Shown here piece after piece: positions 25,169 through 34,973 of a stretch of 64,000 nt of DNA. A program made the translations under genes and the position numbers. Source of the DNA: UBA2040 sp002384725 (GTDB taxonomy: Bacteria; Bacteroidota; Bacteroidia; Flavobacteriales_D; Crocinitomicaceae); contig CAWUXE010000023.1 of assembly GCA_963926475.1 (NCBI GenBank), positions 42,339-106,338 of the forward strand, read 5' to 3'. The notes beneath the pieces were generated by a model. That model was not told the origin of the DNA. It searched no databases and saw only the letters and a program-made list of their open reading frames with translations. Numbering within the stretch: position 1 is the first letter of the stretch; every line of letters begins with the position of its first letter.

Positions 25169-27277
25169 ATGACCCAACTCGAATACATAAAAAACCAACT
25201 TTCCGTTCAAGATAAATCTCTTATAAATACCTTGAAGTTGCTCGGTGAAAAAGCAACTGTTCCTTTTATAGCGAGGTATCGTAAAGAAATGACCAGTGGA
25301 TTGGATGAGGTCGAAATTGGTGATATCCGAGACTTGGCGAAACAGTATGATGATCTTTTGTCGCGTCAAAAAACGATTTTGAATGCGATTGAGGAACAAG
25401 GAAAACTCGATGATCAGTTGAAACAGAAAATTGAGACCTGTTTTGATGTTCAGAAATTGGAGGATTTGTATTTACCCTATAAGCAGAAACGTCAGACGAA
25501 AGGGGATAAAGCGGTCAAAGCTGGATTGGAACCTTTGGCGAAAATGATTATGTCGGAACGAGGTGGAGATCCTTACCAAATGGCCGAACGATTTGTTCGC
25601 GGTGAAATTATTGATGAAGACATGGCTTTGGCCGGTGCTCGTCATATTATTGCTGAGTGGATAAATGAAAATGCAAGTTTGCGCGGTCGATTACGCGATT
25701 TTTACCGTCGAAAAGGGCAATTGCAAAGTAAATTGGTCAAGGGAAAATCGGAGGAAGCACAGACCTATAAAGATTATTTCGACTTTTCTGAACCGCTTTA
25801 CCGTTGTGCGTCACATCGTTTTTTGGCGATTTCTCGTGCCGATAAAGAAGGTATGTTGAAGATGAAGATTGCTGTTTCTTCGGACGATGTTATCCAAACT
25901 ATTGAACGATTTTTTGTGAAAGGTCAAGATGAAAGCGCCGATCAGGTTGCGCTTGCTTGTAAAGAATCTTTTCAGCGGATGTTGAGTTCGTCGATTGAGA
26001 ACGAAGTATTAAACGAAGCGAAAGAAAAAGCAGACAAGGAAGCTTTGAAAATATTTGCAGGAAATTTACGACAATTGTTGCTCGCTCCACCTTTGGGGTC
26101 GAAACGTATTTTGGCCATCGATCCAGGATTTAGAACGGGTTGTAAAGTTGTTGTTGTCGACGAATACGGAAAATTATTGACCAATACTACGATATTTCCA
26201 AATCCTCCTCAGAAAGAATCGGGGCCGGCACAGAGCAAAATCGCGCAATTGGTTCAGGCTTATAAAGTCGAAGCGATTGCCATTGGTGATGGAACGGCTG
26301 GACGTGAAACGGAAAGCTTGATCAAACGGATTCGCTTCGATAGAGATTTGGATGTATTTGTCGTTCGCGAAGATGGCGCATCGATTTATTCGGCCAGTTC
26401 TATTGCTCGAAAAGAATTTCCCGATTATGATGTTACCGTTCGCGGCGCCGTTTCTATCGGTCGACGATTGATGGACCCCTTGGCTGAATTGGTGAAAATC
26501 GACCCAAAATCGCTGGGTGTAGGTTCGTATCAGCATGAGGTAAATCAAACGTTGCTTAAAACGGCTTTGGATGATGTGGTTATTTCTTGTGTAAATTCCG
26601 TTGGGGTGGATGTCAATACGGCTTCCCCTTATTTATTGGCATATGTTTCTGGCTTAGGTCTTGGATTGGCAGAAAACGTGGTCAAACATCGATCAGAAAA
26701 TGGTCCGTTTACTTCCCGAAAAAGCTTGAAAGAAGTGGCTCGAATGGGCGAAAAAGCTTACGAACAAGCAGTAGGATTTCTTCGTGTTCGAAAAGGAGAG
26801 CACCCCTTGGACAATAGTTCAGTGCATCCAGAATCGTACAAATCGGTGGAGAAAATCGCCAAACAAATGAATGTGGAATTGAGTGAATTAATCGGAAATG
26901 AGAAAATGCTCAATTCCTTAAAAAAGGCAGACTTTCCAGAAATTGATGGATTTACCTTTGATGATATTGTGTCAGAACTGAAGAAACCAGGTCGCGATCC
27001 AAGAAAACAAGCCAAAGTATTAGAATTTGACAACCGCATTTCGAAAATCGAGGATTTGGTGGAAGGGATGTTATTGCCCGGAATCGTAACCAATGTAACG
27101 GCTTTCGGCGCTTTTGTCAATATTGGAATCAAAGAAAATGGATTGATCCATAAATCGCAATTGGCCGATAATTATGTGGATGATCCGTCGACTGTTGTTT
27201 CGCTGTATGAACATGTGGAGGTCAAAGTTCTAGAGATTGATGTGGCGAGGAAGAGAGTCGGTCTTAAGAAAGTTTAA
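25169..27277 (+). CDS. Tex family transcription accessory/RNA-binding protein
   Basis: A cytoplasmic nucleic-acid-binding protein of 702 residues with the full Tex order: N-terminal helical HTH region (VPFIARYRKEMTSGLDEVEI), YqgF/RNase H-like domain (RILAIDPGFRTGCKVVVVDEYG near residue 313), helix-hairpin-helix pair (VGVDVNTASPYLLAYVSGLG; FTSRKSLKEVARMG), and a C-terminal S1 domain (LPGIVTNVTAFGAFVNIGIKENGLIHKS). Tex proteins affect transcription and RNA binding, but the exact role is unclear. It is transcribed away from the RlpA-like gene across palindromic repeat copy 2. Confidence 0.95.
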   Translation: MTQLEYIKNQLSVQDKSLINTLKLLGEKATVPFIARYRKEMTSGLDEVEIGDIRDLAKQYDDLLSRQKTILNAIEEQGKLDDQLKQKIETCFDVQKLEDLYLPYKQKRQTKGDKAVKAGLEPLAKMIMSERGGDPYQMAERFVRGEIIDEDMALAGARHIIAEWINENASLRGRLRDFYRRKGQLQSKLVKGKSEEAQTYKDYFDFSEPLYRCASHRFLAISRADKEGMLKMKIAVSSDDVIQTIERFFVKGQDESADQVALACKESFQRMLSSSIENEVLNEAKEKADKEALKIFAGNLRQLLLAPPLGSKRILAIDPGFRTGCKVVVVDEYGKLLTNTTIFPNPPQKESGPAQSKIAQLVQAYKVEAIAIGDGTAGRETESLIKRIRFDRDLDVFVVREDGASIYSASSIARKEFPDYDVTVRGAVSIGRRLMDPLAELVKIDPKSLGVGSYQHEVNQTLLKTALDDVVISCVNSVGVDVNTASPYLLAYVSGLGLGLAENVVKHRSENGPFTSRKSLKEVARMGEKAYEQAVGFLRVRKGEHPLDNSSVHPESYKSVEKIAKQMNVELSELIGNEKMLNSLKKADFPEIDGFTFDDIVSELKKPGRDPRKQAKVLEFDNRISKIEDLVEGMLLPGIVTNVTAFGAFVNIGIKENGLIHKSQLADNYVDDPSTVVSLYEHVEVKVLEIDVARKRVGLKKV

Positions 27278-27354
27278 TTGACTATTGACTATTGACCAAT
27301 GACGTTGATAATTTCGCGAGAATTTGTCAAAGTCAACGTCAAAAGTCAATGTCA
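27278..27354. repeat. TTGACTA/AGTCAA word repeat
   Basis: TTGACTATTGACTATTGACC at the left is echoed in inverted form by GTCAAAGTCAACGTCAAAAG at the right. A related word, AATGGTCAATAGTCAACGTC, occurs at 49561-49580. It lies in the 118-base gap between the Tex and phosphatase genes. Confidence 0.45.
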
Positions 27355-27395
27355 TTACGGAAGTAATTCTCAAGGAATATTTCTAACTTTACAGG

Positions 27396-29033
27396 ATGTC
27401 AAAATCATTATTTTTTTTATCTTTTGTCCTATCAACTGGCTTGGTTTTTTCTCAAAAGAATTCAGCGCCAAAATTGGTCGTTGGAGTGGTTGTCGATCAG
27501 ATGATGGTCGACTATTTATACCGCTACGAATCTCGTTTTTCCAAAGGTGGATTTCTAAAATTGATGAACAAGGGAACGAATTGCAGGAATACACAATATA
27601 ATTATGTACCGACATACACGGGTCCTGGACATGCTTCGATTTATACCGGTTCAACGCCAAGCGAAAGTGGTATTATCAGTAATTCGTGGTACGACAGAGA
27701 AGCGGGTGCATCGGTGAATTGTGTGACGGATTCCAATTACTTTTCCGTTGGGACAGAATCTAGTTCTGGGATACGTTCGCCGCATTATTTGAAATGTATG
27801 ACGATAACAGATCAGTTAAAGGCAACGTATACCAATTCCAAAGTGATTTCAATTTCGATAAAGGATCGCGGTGCTATTCTTCCAGGAGGACACATGAGCG
27901 ACGGTTCGTATTGGTACGACTATGTGACGGGTCGGATGATCACCAGCGAGTTTTTCATGAATGAATTGCCGCAGTATGTGAAAAATTTTAATCAATTGGG
28001 GAAACCGGCCGTTGCCATGAAAACAACGTGGAACACCCTGTATCCGATTGAAACCTATACGGCTAGCGGACCCGATGATTCTCCATACGAAATGATTTTT
28101 AGAAGTAAAAAGACACCTACTTTTCCTTATAATTTTGCGCAGATTACTGATTCTGTGGGACCTTATAGTTATTTTACCTCAACGCCAATGGCGAATACTT
28201 TTCTCACGGATTTCGCACTTTCTTGCATGAAAAATGAAAATTTAGGCAGGGCCGATCATACAGATTTTTTAGCCATAAGTTATTCCACACCTGACATAGC
28301 AGGACATGCATTTGGACCATATGCTGTTGAAATGGAGGATATGTATTTGCGACTGGATTTGGAGATTGAACGATTGATGAAAGCACTAAAGAAACAAGTC
28401 GGCAACGATTTTGTGATTTTCTTGACGGCGGATCATGCAGTTGTTCCCGTTCCACAATGGTTGATTGACAACAAACTGCCGGGTGGTTATGCTTTTCTCG
28501 ATCAAAAATTGATTGACTTAAGTGAAGAAATAGTGAACAAATTCGGAGCAGATTTTTTGGTGAAAGAAGAGAATGATCAGATATATTTGGATGATGAATT
28601 GATGGAGTTTATGGGTGTCGATAAAGATGAAATCGAATTGTTTACGGCACATCAAATTAGTAAATGGGGAGGTGTCAAATATGTTTACACGACAAAGGAT
28701 ATGCATCGTTCCAGCGGAGCAGATGGTTTGACGGAAATGATACGCAATGGTTTTGACCCGAAAAGAAGTGGGAACGTTATTTTTGTTTTGGAGTCGGGTT
28801 ATTTGTCCAAATCGGCGGATACCGAAGCTTCGCGAAAAGGCACTAGTCACGGTTCGGCTTACAATTATGACACACACGTTCCATTGCTTTGGTACGGAAA
28901 AAACATTGGTAAAAAACAAGTGTACGAACGCATCGAGATTATCGATATTGTCCCAACACTTTCCCAAATCTTGAATTTACAAAATCCGTCTTGCACGATG
29001 GGAATTCCTATTCTACCAGTTCTTACAAAGTAA
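27396..29033 (+). CDS. PafA-like alkaline phosphatase superfamily phosphomonoesterase
   Basis: A periplasmic phosphatase of 545 residues with signal peptide (SLFFLSFVLSTGLVFSQ). It follows the Elizabethkingia PafA pattern: metal Asp in VGVVVDQM (about residue 34), nucleophile Thr in NYVPTYTGPGHAS (about 73), Asn in SNSWYD (96), and Lys/Arg in SIKDRGAILPGGH (156 and 158). Zinc ligands are in DIAGHAFGP, FLTADHA, and KGTSHGSAYNYDTHVPLLW. The PafA Lys/Arg pair distinguishes phosphomonoesterases from diesterases in this superfamily. It is likely used for phosphate scavenging and is followed 12 bases later by an AlbA_2-domain gene. Confidence 0.9.
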   Translation: MSKSLFFLSFVLSTGLVFSQKNSAPKLVVGVVVDQMMVDYLYRYESRFSKGGFLKLMNKGTNCRNTQYNYVPTYTGPGHASIYTGSTPSESGIISNSWYDREAGASVNCVTDSNYFSVGTESSSGIRSPHYLKCMTITDQLKATYTNSKVISISIKDRGAILPGGHMSDGSYWYDYVTGRMITSEFFMNELPQYVKNFNQLGKPAVAMKTTWNTLYPIETYTASGPDDSPYEMIFRSKKTPTFPYNFAQITDSVGPYSYFTSTPMANTFLTDFALSCMKNENLGRADHTDFLAISYSTPDIAGHAFGPYAVEMEDMYLRLDLEIERLMKALKKQVGNDFVIFLTADHAVVPVPQWLIDNKLPGGYAFLDQKLIDLSEEIVNKFGADFLVKEENDQIYLDDELMEFMGVDKDEIELFTAHQISKWGGVKYVYTTKDMHRSSGADGLTEMIRNGFDPKRSGNVIFVLESGYLSKSADTEASRKGTSHGSAYNYDTHVPLLWYGKNIGKKQVYERIEIIDIVPTLSQILNLQNPSCTMGIPILPVLTK

Positions 29034-29045
29034 AGCCAGTTTAAA

Positions 29046-29678
29046 ATGTCCGTACTATTAAAGTACATTTCACAAGGTGAACATCAAACGCAAGATTTTA
29101 AATTTGAAATTGATGATCAGAAAAAAATAGCCAGAACCTTGGCTGCTTTTGGAAATACGAATGGAGGTAGATTGCTGATAGGCGTGAAAGACAATGGTAA
29201 AATCACAGGTTGCAATCCAGAGGAAGAATACCATATGATTGAGGGAGCAGCTGAGTTGTATTGCTCTCCGAAAATTGCGTTTGAAAGTACAGTGCATCAA
29301 GAAGGTTTTCGTCAGGTACTCGAAATTATTGTGGAAGGAAATTCAAAAAGGCCGTATAAAGCTTATGATGAAGAAGGTCGATGGAAATCATATTTCAGAA
29401 AGGACGACCATACCATTTTAGTCAATAAAATTCTTTTTCGTGTTTGGCAGCATCAAGAAAGGAAAACAGCCAGGCCAGAATCGTTTGGCGAAGAGGAATT
29501 GGAGTTGCTGCGTTTGTTTAATGAAGCGAATGAAATCACTTTGAGTCAACTGTATAGAAAGTCGAATTTACCGATGAAACGAGTAGACCATTGGTTGTCT
29601 TTGTTCGTATCTTGGAACTTAGTATTTATGAATATTGCAGAGACAAAAACCACTTACACTGCAGTCGCAGATGATTAA
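29046..29678 (+). CDS. AlbA_2 (Schlafen-type) ATP-binding domain protein with winged helix
   Basis: A cytoplasmic protein of 210 residues. The N-terminal 130 residues are an AlbA_2/divergent AAA-4 domain: QGEHQTQDFKFEIDD, ARTLAAFGNTNGGRLLIGVKDNG, and SYFRKDDHTILVNK. The C-terminal part (EEELELLRLFNEANEITLSQLYRKSNLPMKRVDHWLSLF) looks like a winged helix. AlbA_2 proteins are found as regulators and in some defence systems, but nothing around this gene indicates defence: it sits 12 bases after a phosphatase gene. The function is unknown. Confidence 0.88.
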   Translation: MSVLLKYISQGEHQTQDFKFEIDDQKKIARTLAAFGNTNGGRLLIGVKDNGKITGCNPEEEYHMIEGAAELYCSPKIAFESTVHQEGFRQVLEIIVEGNSKRPYKAYDEEGRWKSYFRKDDHTILVNKILFRVWQHQERKTARPESFGEEELELLRLFNEANEITLSQLYRKSNLPMKRVDHWLSLFVSWNLVFMNIAETKTTYTAVADD

Positions 29679-29807
29679 AAGTGGTTCTGTGAAATAACTA
29701 AAAATAAGTAATTCTCACAAAAATTATTAAATCCGAACTAAAATCGCGTATTATGTGTTATATTAGATATGATTTTTTAATAATTTAGATAATACACATA
29801 AATAAAA

Positions 29808-30011
29808 ATGGGTAGACCAGCAACAAAACCAGCGAAGCTTAAGGATGGATTTTATATAGAAGTAAAAAACCCGGGCAGTTCTGGCGTTTTAGTTAGACGG
29901 GACACCAAAGAGCAAATGACAATGGCAGCGGAAGATTACGCCAGAACGAAAGTCGTAAATGTACTTGGTGAAATGAGAAGCGAAAAGTGGATCAAAGAAA
30001 AAAAGAAATAA
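29808..30011 (+). CDS. Small basic protein of unknown function
   Basis: A 67-residue, lysine-rich protein (MGRPATKPAKLKDGFYIEV ... VRRDTKEQMTMAAEDYARTK ... IKEKKK). I do not know a named family. The ATG start, high lysine content and an intrinsic terminator 20 bases after the stop support expression. The basic N terminus with a GRPATKPAK stretch hints at nucleic-acid binding, which is only an inference. Confidence 0.7.
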   Translation: MGRPATKPAKLKDGFYIEVKNPGSSGVLVRRDTKEQMTMAAEDYARTKVVNVLGEMRSEKWIKEKKK

Positions 30012-30030
30012 TATAAAACGATTGACAAAG

Positions 30031-30063
30031 AGTCTCGAATCTAGCGGTTCGGGACTTTTTTTT
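30031..30063 (+). terminator. Intrinsic terminator after the 67-residue gene
   Basis: AGTCTCGAA pairs with TTCGGGACT (one G-U) around an eight-base loop and is followed by eight T residues. Confidence 0.85.
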
Positions 30064-30076
30064 ATAAAATAGTATC

Positions 30077-30946
30077 ATGATAAAACGCTTCGGTCCTTGG
30101 ATTATTCTGTTTGTTCTTTTGTTGGGTAGCATTCCATTGCTCATTCTTAACGACGAAATTAGTCTTGCGAAATTTGTTGGATTTGTTACCATTGTTGGTG
30201 TTACCATCGCATTGTGGATCTGGCGGAAACAGACTTCGAATATGTCTGACAAAAAACCACGGGTCATTCTTAATTTAAATGATCGATTTTGGTTCGAGCG
30301 ACATATTCCATTTTATAAGAAGTTGTCCAAAAAAGACCGAAGAACGTTCGAAGATAGAGTTGGACTTTTCCTTTCGGAGATTCGGATAACGGAAACGGGC
30401 AAAGAGTTACCGGAGAAAGAAACATGCTTTTTTGTCGCTTCATCGGCAGTGATTGCATATTGGGGATTGCCCTATTGGAATTATGGGGATTTGACGGAAG
30501 TTTTGGTGTATCCAGAGAATTATCACGAAGATGGAACGGTTCATCGTTCGGGAAATAAACAAGGACAAGTGCATCACGGCGGTTTGATGAATACGACGAT
30601 GATATTGTCACAACGGGCGCTGGAACATGGGTTCAGTAACGAGACCGATAAGAAGAACGTGGGCGTGCATGAATTTCTGCATTTGATCGATAAGCATGAT
30701 GGTGAAATAGATGGATTGCCCCACGATATGGATGATGACGACGAGAAAATCTGGATGCAGTTAGCCGAAATCGAAATTGCGAAAATTAAAAAAGGGAAGA
30801 GTAAGATTAATCCATATGGAGGGACGAATTATGCGGAGTTTTTTGCGGTGACCGTAGAGTCTTTTAAGGAGAGACCGGAATTGTTTAAGAAGCAGCATCC
30901 GCGTTTGTATGAAGTTTTTGAGGATTATTTTGATGGAGATGAATAG
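30077..30946 (+). CDS. MtfA-like zinc metallopeptidase (M90 family)
   Basis: A 289-residue protein with two N-terminal membrane helices (about residues 7-22 and 30-46) and a cytoplasmic-looking peptidase domain. NVGVHEFLHLIDKHDGEIDG near residue 195 gives the HExxH-type zinc site (HEFLH with downstream Asp), and NYAEFFAVTVESFKERP near residue 255 supplies the third ligand Glu. IPFYKKLSKKDRRTFEDRV is the typical MtfA opening. E. coli MtfA binds the repressor Mlc, but Mlc is not expected here, so the substrate is unknown. The helices are an addition to the E. coli form. Confidence 0.9.
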   Translation: MIKRFGPWIILFVLLLGSIPLLILNDEISLAKFVGFVTIVGVTIALWIWRKQTSNMSDKKPRVILNLNDRFWFERHIPFYKKLSKKDRRTFEDRVGLFLSEIRITETGKELPEKETCFFVASSAVIAYWGLPYWNYGDLTEVLVYPENYHEDGTVHRSGNKQGQVHHGGLMNTTMILSQRALEHGFSNETDKKNVGVHEFLHLIDKHDGEIDGLPHDMDDDDEKIWMQLAEIEIAKIKKGKSKINPYGGTNYAEFFAVTVESFKERPELFKKQHPRLYEVFEDYFDGDE

Positions 30947-31062
30947 GTTGGTGTGTGGATTTTGGAATAGTTATCAAAATCGACATCGATAAAAAGCTAT
31001 TTATAAATTTGCGTTAGAATATTGAATCTAAATCAGTTAATAAATTCACCATCGATAAACAT

Positions 31063-32328
31063 CTATATATAAATGTTTAAATTTTTAATGCTGATTTTCA
31101 CGATTTTTTCAGTCAAAGAATCAGCAATTTTACGCCCCCCAACCTTCAACCCAACAACCCAAACAATCTCCTCGTCATCCTCAACAACCAAAACTTCCGC
31201 TTTATCTTGAACCGATATTTTCCCATCCTTAATAATATCAGAAACCAACTGTGAACCTTCCATTCCGACTGGAGAAATTCGATCTCCTTCGCGCCATTTC
31301 CGGACACTCAGTGCAGCACTAATCTTCTTAGAATCGAGAAAAATACTTTTTTTATTAAAGTTTTTAGGTAAATATTGAATAGTTTCAATTAGCAATTCTG
31401 GAATCTTCGTTTCTTTCTCTTCTGAGAAAACAAAAGCATCTCCATCGTTCCAAATCATTAAATTCTCCCTTTTTACCTCTAGTTTTTTCGATTTCTCAGC
31501 CTGGCGAAGGGCAGTCAATTCTTCTAACTCCGATGCCCGAAGCCCTAGCTTTTTCGCAATGAGGTATCTTCCTTCTTCATTAGTTTTATCAAAAGAACTA
31601 AAAGACCAAACACCAGATTCATGGATAGAATTTAATGTGCTTTGATTCTCTTTTTCTAAGAAACCACGCTCCGTTTGGAACGCTTTGACTAAAACCCGAA
31701 CACTCTCCGCTAATTGAATATTCGCTTTTTCCATCATCGGAATCCATTCATTCCGCCAACGATTCCTCAAATATTTATTCTCTGAGTTACTTTGATCTTC
31801 TCTGAATTCCAGATGGTTTTCCTTGGCGTATTTATATAATTCAGATTTCCGAAATCCAAGCAATGGTCGCCAGTGATTCCCGTTTTTTTCCGCCATGCAG
31901 CTCATTCCGGCGATACCTGACTTCCGCGTCAAATGCATAAAAAACGTCTCCATTTGATCGTCCAAATGATGCGCCGTCATTAAAACATCGTCCTTACAAA
32001 CATTCTGAGAAAAGAAATCGTATCGGATTTTTCGTGCTGCATTTTGAAGATTTCCACCATTTTCAGATAGGTGTTTCCCCATGTCGAAATTATGAACTGA
32101 AATAGAGACAGTGTATTTCGTCGCTAATTTTCGAATCAATTGTTCATCCGCGTTGGATTCTTCGCCACGCAGATGATAATTGACGTGCAGCAAATGAATG
32201 TTTGAATGATTCTTCGATAAGAGATCCAATAAAACAACGGAGTCGACACCGCCACTAATGGCAATAAAAATCGTTTTAACCGATAATGGTTTTAGCTTAT
32301 TTGGAATATGGGTTCCTGAATTACTCAT
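31063..32328 (-). CDS. tilS: tRNA(Ile)-lysidine synthase
   Basis: Converts C34 of the tRNA-Ile CAU anticodon to lysidine, using ATP and lysine. The 421 residues hold the PP-loop FIAISGGVDSVVLLDLLSK near residue 24, HLLHVNYHLRGEESNADEQL, TAHHLDDQMETFFMHLTRKSG, and WRPLLGF, followed by a substrate-binding region and a C-terminal TilS domain (VRKWREGDRISPVGMEGSQ). The gene overlaps the end of pabB by 8 bases, so both are translated from one message. It is essential in most bacteria. Confidence 0.96.
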   Translation of the reverse strand: MSNSGTHIPNKLKPLSVKTIFIAISGGVDSVVLLDLLSKNHSNIHLLHVNYHLRGEESNADEQLIRKLATKYTVSISVHNFDMGKHLSENGGNLQNAARKIRYDFFSQNVCKDDVLMTAHHLDDQMETFFMHLTRKSGIAGMSCMAEKNGNHWRPLLGFRKSELYKYAKENHLEFREDQSNSENKYLRNRWRNEWIPMMEKANIQLAESVRVLVKAFQTERGFLEKENQSTLNSIHESGVWSFSSFDKTNEEGRYLIAKKLGLRASELEELTALRQAEKSKKLEVKRENLMIWNDGDAFVFSEEKETKIPELLIETIQYLPKNFNKKSIFLDSKKISAALSVRKWREGDRISPVGMEGSQLVSDIIKDGKISVQDKAEVLVVEDDEEIVWVVGLKVGGRKIADSLTEKIVKISIKNLNIYI

Positions 32329-33523
32329 TCATTCCGTCCAGAATTTTTTGGACTTTCGTTAGGCATTCTTCATACTCCTTTTCTGGATCCGATTGAATCG
32401 TAATCGCCCCTCCTACGTCACAGGTCATCATTTTCTTCTTCTTGTTGTAGAATAAAGAACGAATAACCACATTGAAATCAAAATCGCCTTTTGGATCGAT
32501 GTAACCAATAGAACCTGAGTAGATACCTCTTTTGAAATCTTCGTATTCTTCGATCAATTGCATGGCGCTCATTTTGGGCGCTCCAGTCATCGATCCCATA
32601 GGGAAAGTGGCACGAAGAACATCCGTGAAACTAGTTCGTTCCTTTAATTCACAACTCACCGTCGATATCATTTGATGCACCGTTTCGAAACTATAAATCC
32701 CACACAACTCATCAACTGATACGCTGTTTTTTGTTGCTATTTTGGATAGGTCATTTCGAACCAAATCAACAATCATAACGTTTTCGGCACGTTCCTTCGG
32801 ATCTGATTTCAACTGTTCTTTCAATAATTCATCTTGCACTTTAGCTGGATCTCTTTTTGCCGTTCCTTTAATAGGTTGCGATAATAATTTGTCTCCTTCG
32901 CGTTTGATAAATCGTTCTGGTGAACCACAAAAAATCGTGTAATCATCAAATTGAACGTAACTGGAGAAAGGCGCTTTGGTTATGTTATTTAGCTTGAAAT
33001 AAGCGTCCAAACTGAAGTTGATATCCACGTTTTCCGCCAAAAATTCTTGACAATAGTTTATTTCATAAATGTCACCTTGTTGAATATGTTCTTTCAATTT
33101 TACAACGTTTTCCAAGTATTTTTCCTTCGAAGTGGTAGGTTGAAAATCAAGTTTGTAGGCATGAAAATTTTGGTCTGTTTCTTCTTCTAAAAAGTAATTT
33201 AAAAACTCAAAACTCTCTTTTGTTTTATCTCCTTGAACAAATTCAAAGTGTTTCCCTTGCAATTTCACAACATACTTGGGTGCCCAGAAAAACATATCAG
33301 GGAACTCTTTGTTGTCTGTATTTTTGGAACTTAAATTCTCCAATTCATTTTTCAGATCATAACCCAAGTAACCAAAAATGAATTTCTTTTTGTGGAATTC
33401 AATGAACAAATCCAAATCGTGAAGGGCCATTCCGCTATTCGCAGAAATACTTTCTCCATCACCAAAAGCGAGAAGTCCGCTTCCATCGTTGCTGTTCAAA
33501 TAAGCTACAGGGAATTTAATCAT
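32321..33523 (-). CDS. pabB: Aminodeoxychorismate synthase component I
   Basis: Chorismate-utilising enzyme of p-aminobenzoate and folate synthesis, 400 residues. The catalytic half carries QQGDIYEINYCQEF, PERFIKR, PIKGTAKRD (with the catalytic Lys), VMIVDLVRNDLSKIA, FETVHQMISTVSC, and FPMGSMTGAPK, typical of PabB rather than TrpE or the salicylate/isochorismate branch. The N-terminal subdomain is short. PabA and PabC are not in the window. Upstream gene of the pabB-tilS pair; divergent from the acyltransferase gene. Confidence 0.94.
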   Translation of the reverse strand: MIKFPVAYLNSNDGSGLLAFGDGESISANSGMALHDLDLFIEFHKKKFIFGYLGYDLKNELENLSSKNTDNKEFPDMFFWAPKYVVKLQGKHFEFVQGDKTKESFEFLNYFLEEETDQNFHAYKLDFQPTTSKEKYLENVVKLKEHIQQGDIYEINYCQEFLAENVDINFSLDAYFKLNNITKAPFSSYVQFDDYTIFCGSPERFIKREGDKLLSQPIKGTAKRDPAKVQDELLKEQLKSDPKERAENVMIVDLVRNDLSKIATKNSVSVDELCGIYSFETVHQMISTVSCELKERTSFTDVLRATFPMGSMTGAPKMSAMQLIEEYEDFKRGIYSGSIGYIDPKGDFDFNVVIRSLFYNKKKKMMTCDVGGAITIQSDPEKEYEECLTKVQKILDGMNE

Positions 33524-33603
33524 CTTGCGAATTTATCCTTTCTTTACCTCGCACCAAAATATGGAAGCTAAAATCTTCGAAAATCTGTATTTTCGCTACA
33601 AAT

Positions 33604-34920
33604 ATGCTATATCGCCTTATAAAAGTCTTGGTTGGAATTGGGATACGCTTGTATTATCGTGAAATCCGTGTGAAGAACAGAAAAAATATTCCACTCGATG
33701 AACCGCTGATTATAATCGCGAATCACCCGAATACCTTAATGGATGCCTGGATGATAGGGCATATTTGTCCAAGACCAATACACTTTATGGCAAAGGGCAC
33801 GCTTTTTAATAGCAAGTTTAAACTGAAATTATTGAGTTCTTTAAATATGATTCCAATCAATAGAGTGGGAGAAGGGAAGACAGATGGAGTTTCTAATCAA
33901 AACAGTTTTCAAGCTTGCTATGATATTCTTGAGGCGGGAAAAACTTTGGTTATTTTCCCTGAAGGATCGAGTTATCAAGAACGACATTTACGTGATTTAA
34001 AGTCAGGAACCGCCCGTATTGCGCTAGAAGCAGTAAAGCGAAAAGAAGGACAACTCGATGTGAAAATACTACCAATGGGATTGAATTATACCCAAGCTGA
34101 AAAGTTTCGAAGTCGGGTTTTGGTGGATATTGGTGAGCCCATGTCAACGAAGGATTATCTGGCCGATTATATCGAAAACTCAGGTAAAGGTGCTCGAAAA
34201 ATGACAGAACAATTCCGTGTCCGTTTGGAACAATTGCTCGTGAATTCGAACACCAAAGAAGAACAAGATTTGATCGACCAAGTAGCCAATATTTTGCAAT
34301 CGAGATATACCAAAGAAGGGTCAGAGAATGCGATCAGTGAGATCGATTTGTTGAAACGAATTCGGAATCGAATGGACGATTTCAAAGTCACAGAAGCATG
34401 GAAAACAGAAGAAGTTCGCAAGCTAGTAGAGACCGTAAAATGGGAAAATGAAAAGCTCAATATCCAAACGGATTTTTTGGACAGACGTTTTCGTTCCACC
34501 ATGTTTTTTAGGCAATTGTTCTTCTCCATTATTTTCGTTTTGATCGCTGTTCCCTTCTTTATTTTTGGAATGATTCATAATGCAATTCAGTTTTATTTGA
34601 TCGATTTTCTCATTCCTAAATTGACCAAAGACATCGAATATTATGCTCCTTTAGCTGTACTTCTAGGCTTGGTTCTTTATCCGCTTTTCTTTGGATTATT
34701 TGCTCATTTTATTGGAAACGCCTTCGATTTATCGTTTTGGCAAAAAGTAATTTATTTCGTGATGATGCCGCTTGGTGGACTATTCGCCTATTTCTTCCAC
34801 CGCTATTTACGACACATTGGCTACAAATGGAAATACATTTTCCTCATGATTCGCCAAAAAGAAGTCGTTCTTAGTCTCAAAGCCAAGCGTGATCGTTTGC
34901 GCGAATACTTTGAAATATAG
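33604..34920 (+). CDS. 1-acyl-glycerol-3-phosphate acyltransferase-like protein
   Basis: A 438-residue membrane-associated lysophospholipid acyltransferase. The catalytic motif IIANHPNTLMDAWMIGHICP (His-x4-Asp) lies near residue 38, NMIPINRVGEGK and FPEGSSYQERHLRDLKSGTARIALEA follow, and MGLNYTQAEKFRSRVLVDIGEP ends the PlsC domain. Residues 290-410 add about three to four hydrophobic helices beyond the usual 240-residue PlsC, a long form seen in Bacteroidota. It should acylate a lysophospholipid at the inner membrane; the true acceptor, possibly a lipid other than LPA, is unknown. Confidence 0.9.
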   Translation: MLYRLIKVLVGIGIRLYYREIRVKNRKNIPLDEPLIIIANHPNTLMDAWMIGHICPRPIHFMAKGTLFNSKFKLKLLSSLNMIPINRVGEGKTDGVSNQNSFQACYDILEAGKTLVIFPEGSSYQERHLRDLKSGTARIALEAVKRKEGQLDVKILPMGLNYTQAEKFRSRVLVDIGEPMSTKDYLADYIENSGKGARKMTEQFRVRLEQLLVNSNTKEEQDLIDQVANILQSRYTKEGSENAISEIDLLKRIRNRMDDFKVTEAWKTEEVRKLVETVKWENEKLNIQTDFLDRRFRSTMFFRQLFFSIIFVLIAVPFFIFGMIHNAIQFYLIDFLIPKLTKDIEYYAPLAVLLGLVLYPLFFGLFAHFIGNAFDLSFWQKVIYFVMMPLGGLFAYFFHRYLRHIGYKWKYIFLMIRQKEVVLSLKAKRDRLREYFEI

Positions 34921-34973
34921 AGAATCGAATACCGAATTCCCTTTTGTAAATATTGCCGAAATGGTTATTATTC

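Noticed and set aside
29046..30946. Defence island from AlbA_2 protein, small basic protein and MtfA-like peptidase
   Set aside because: A terminator separates the peptidase gene, there is no effector nuclease or toxin, and the neighbours are housekeeping genes.
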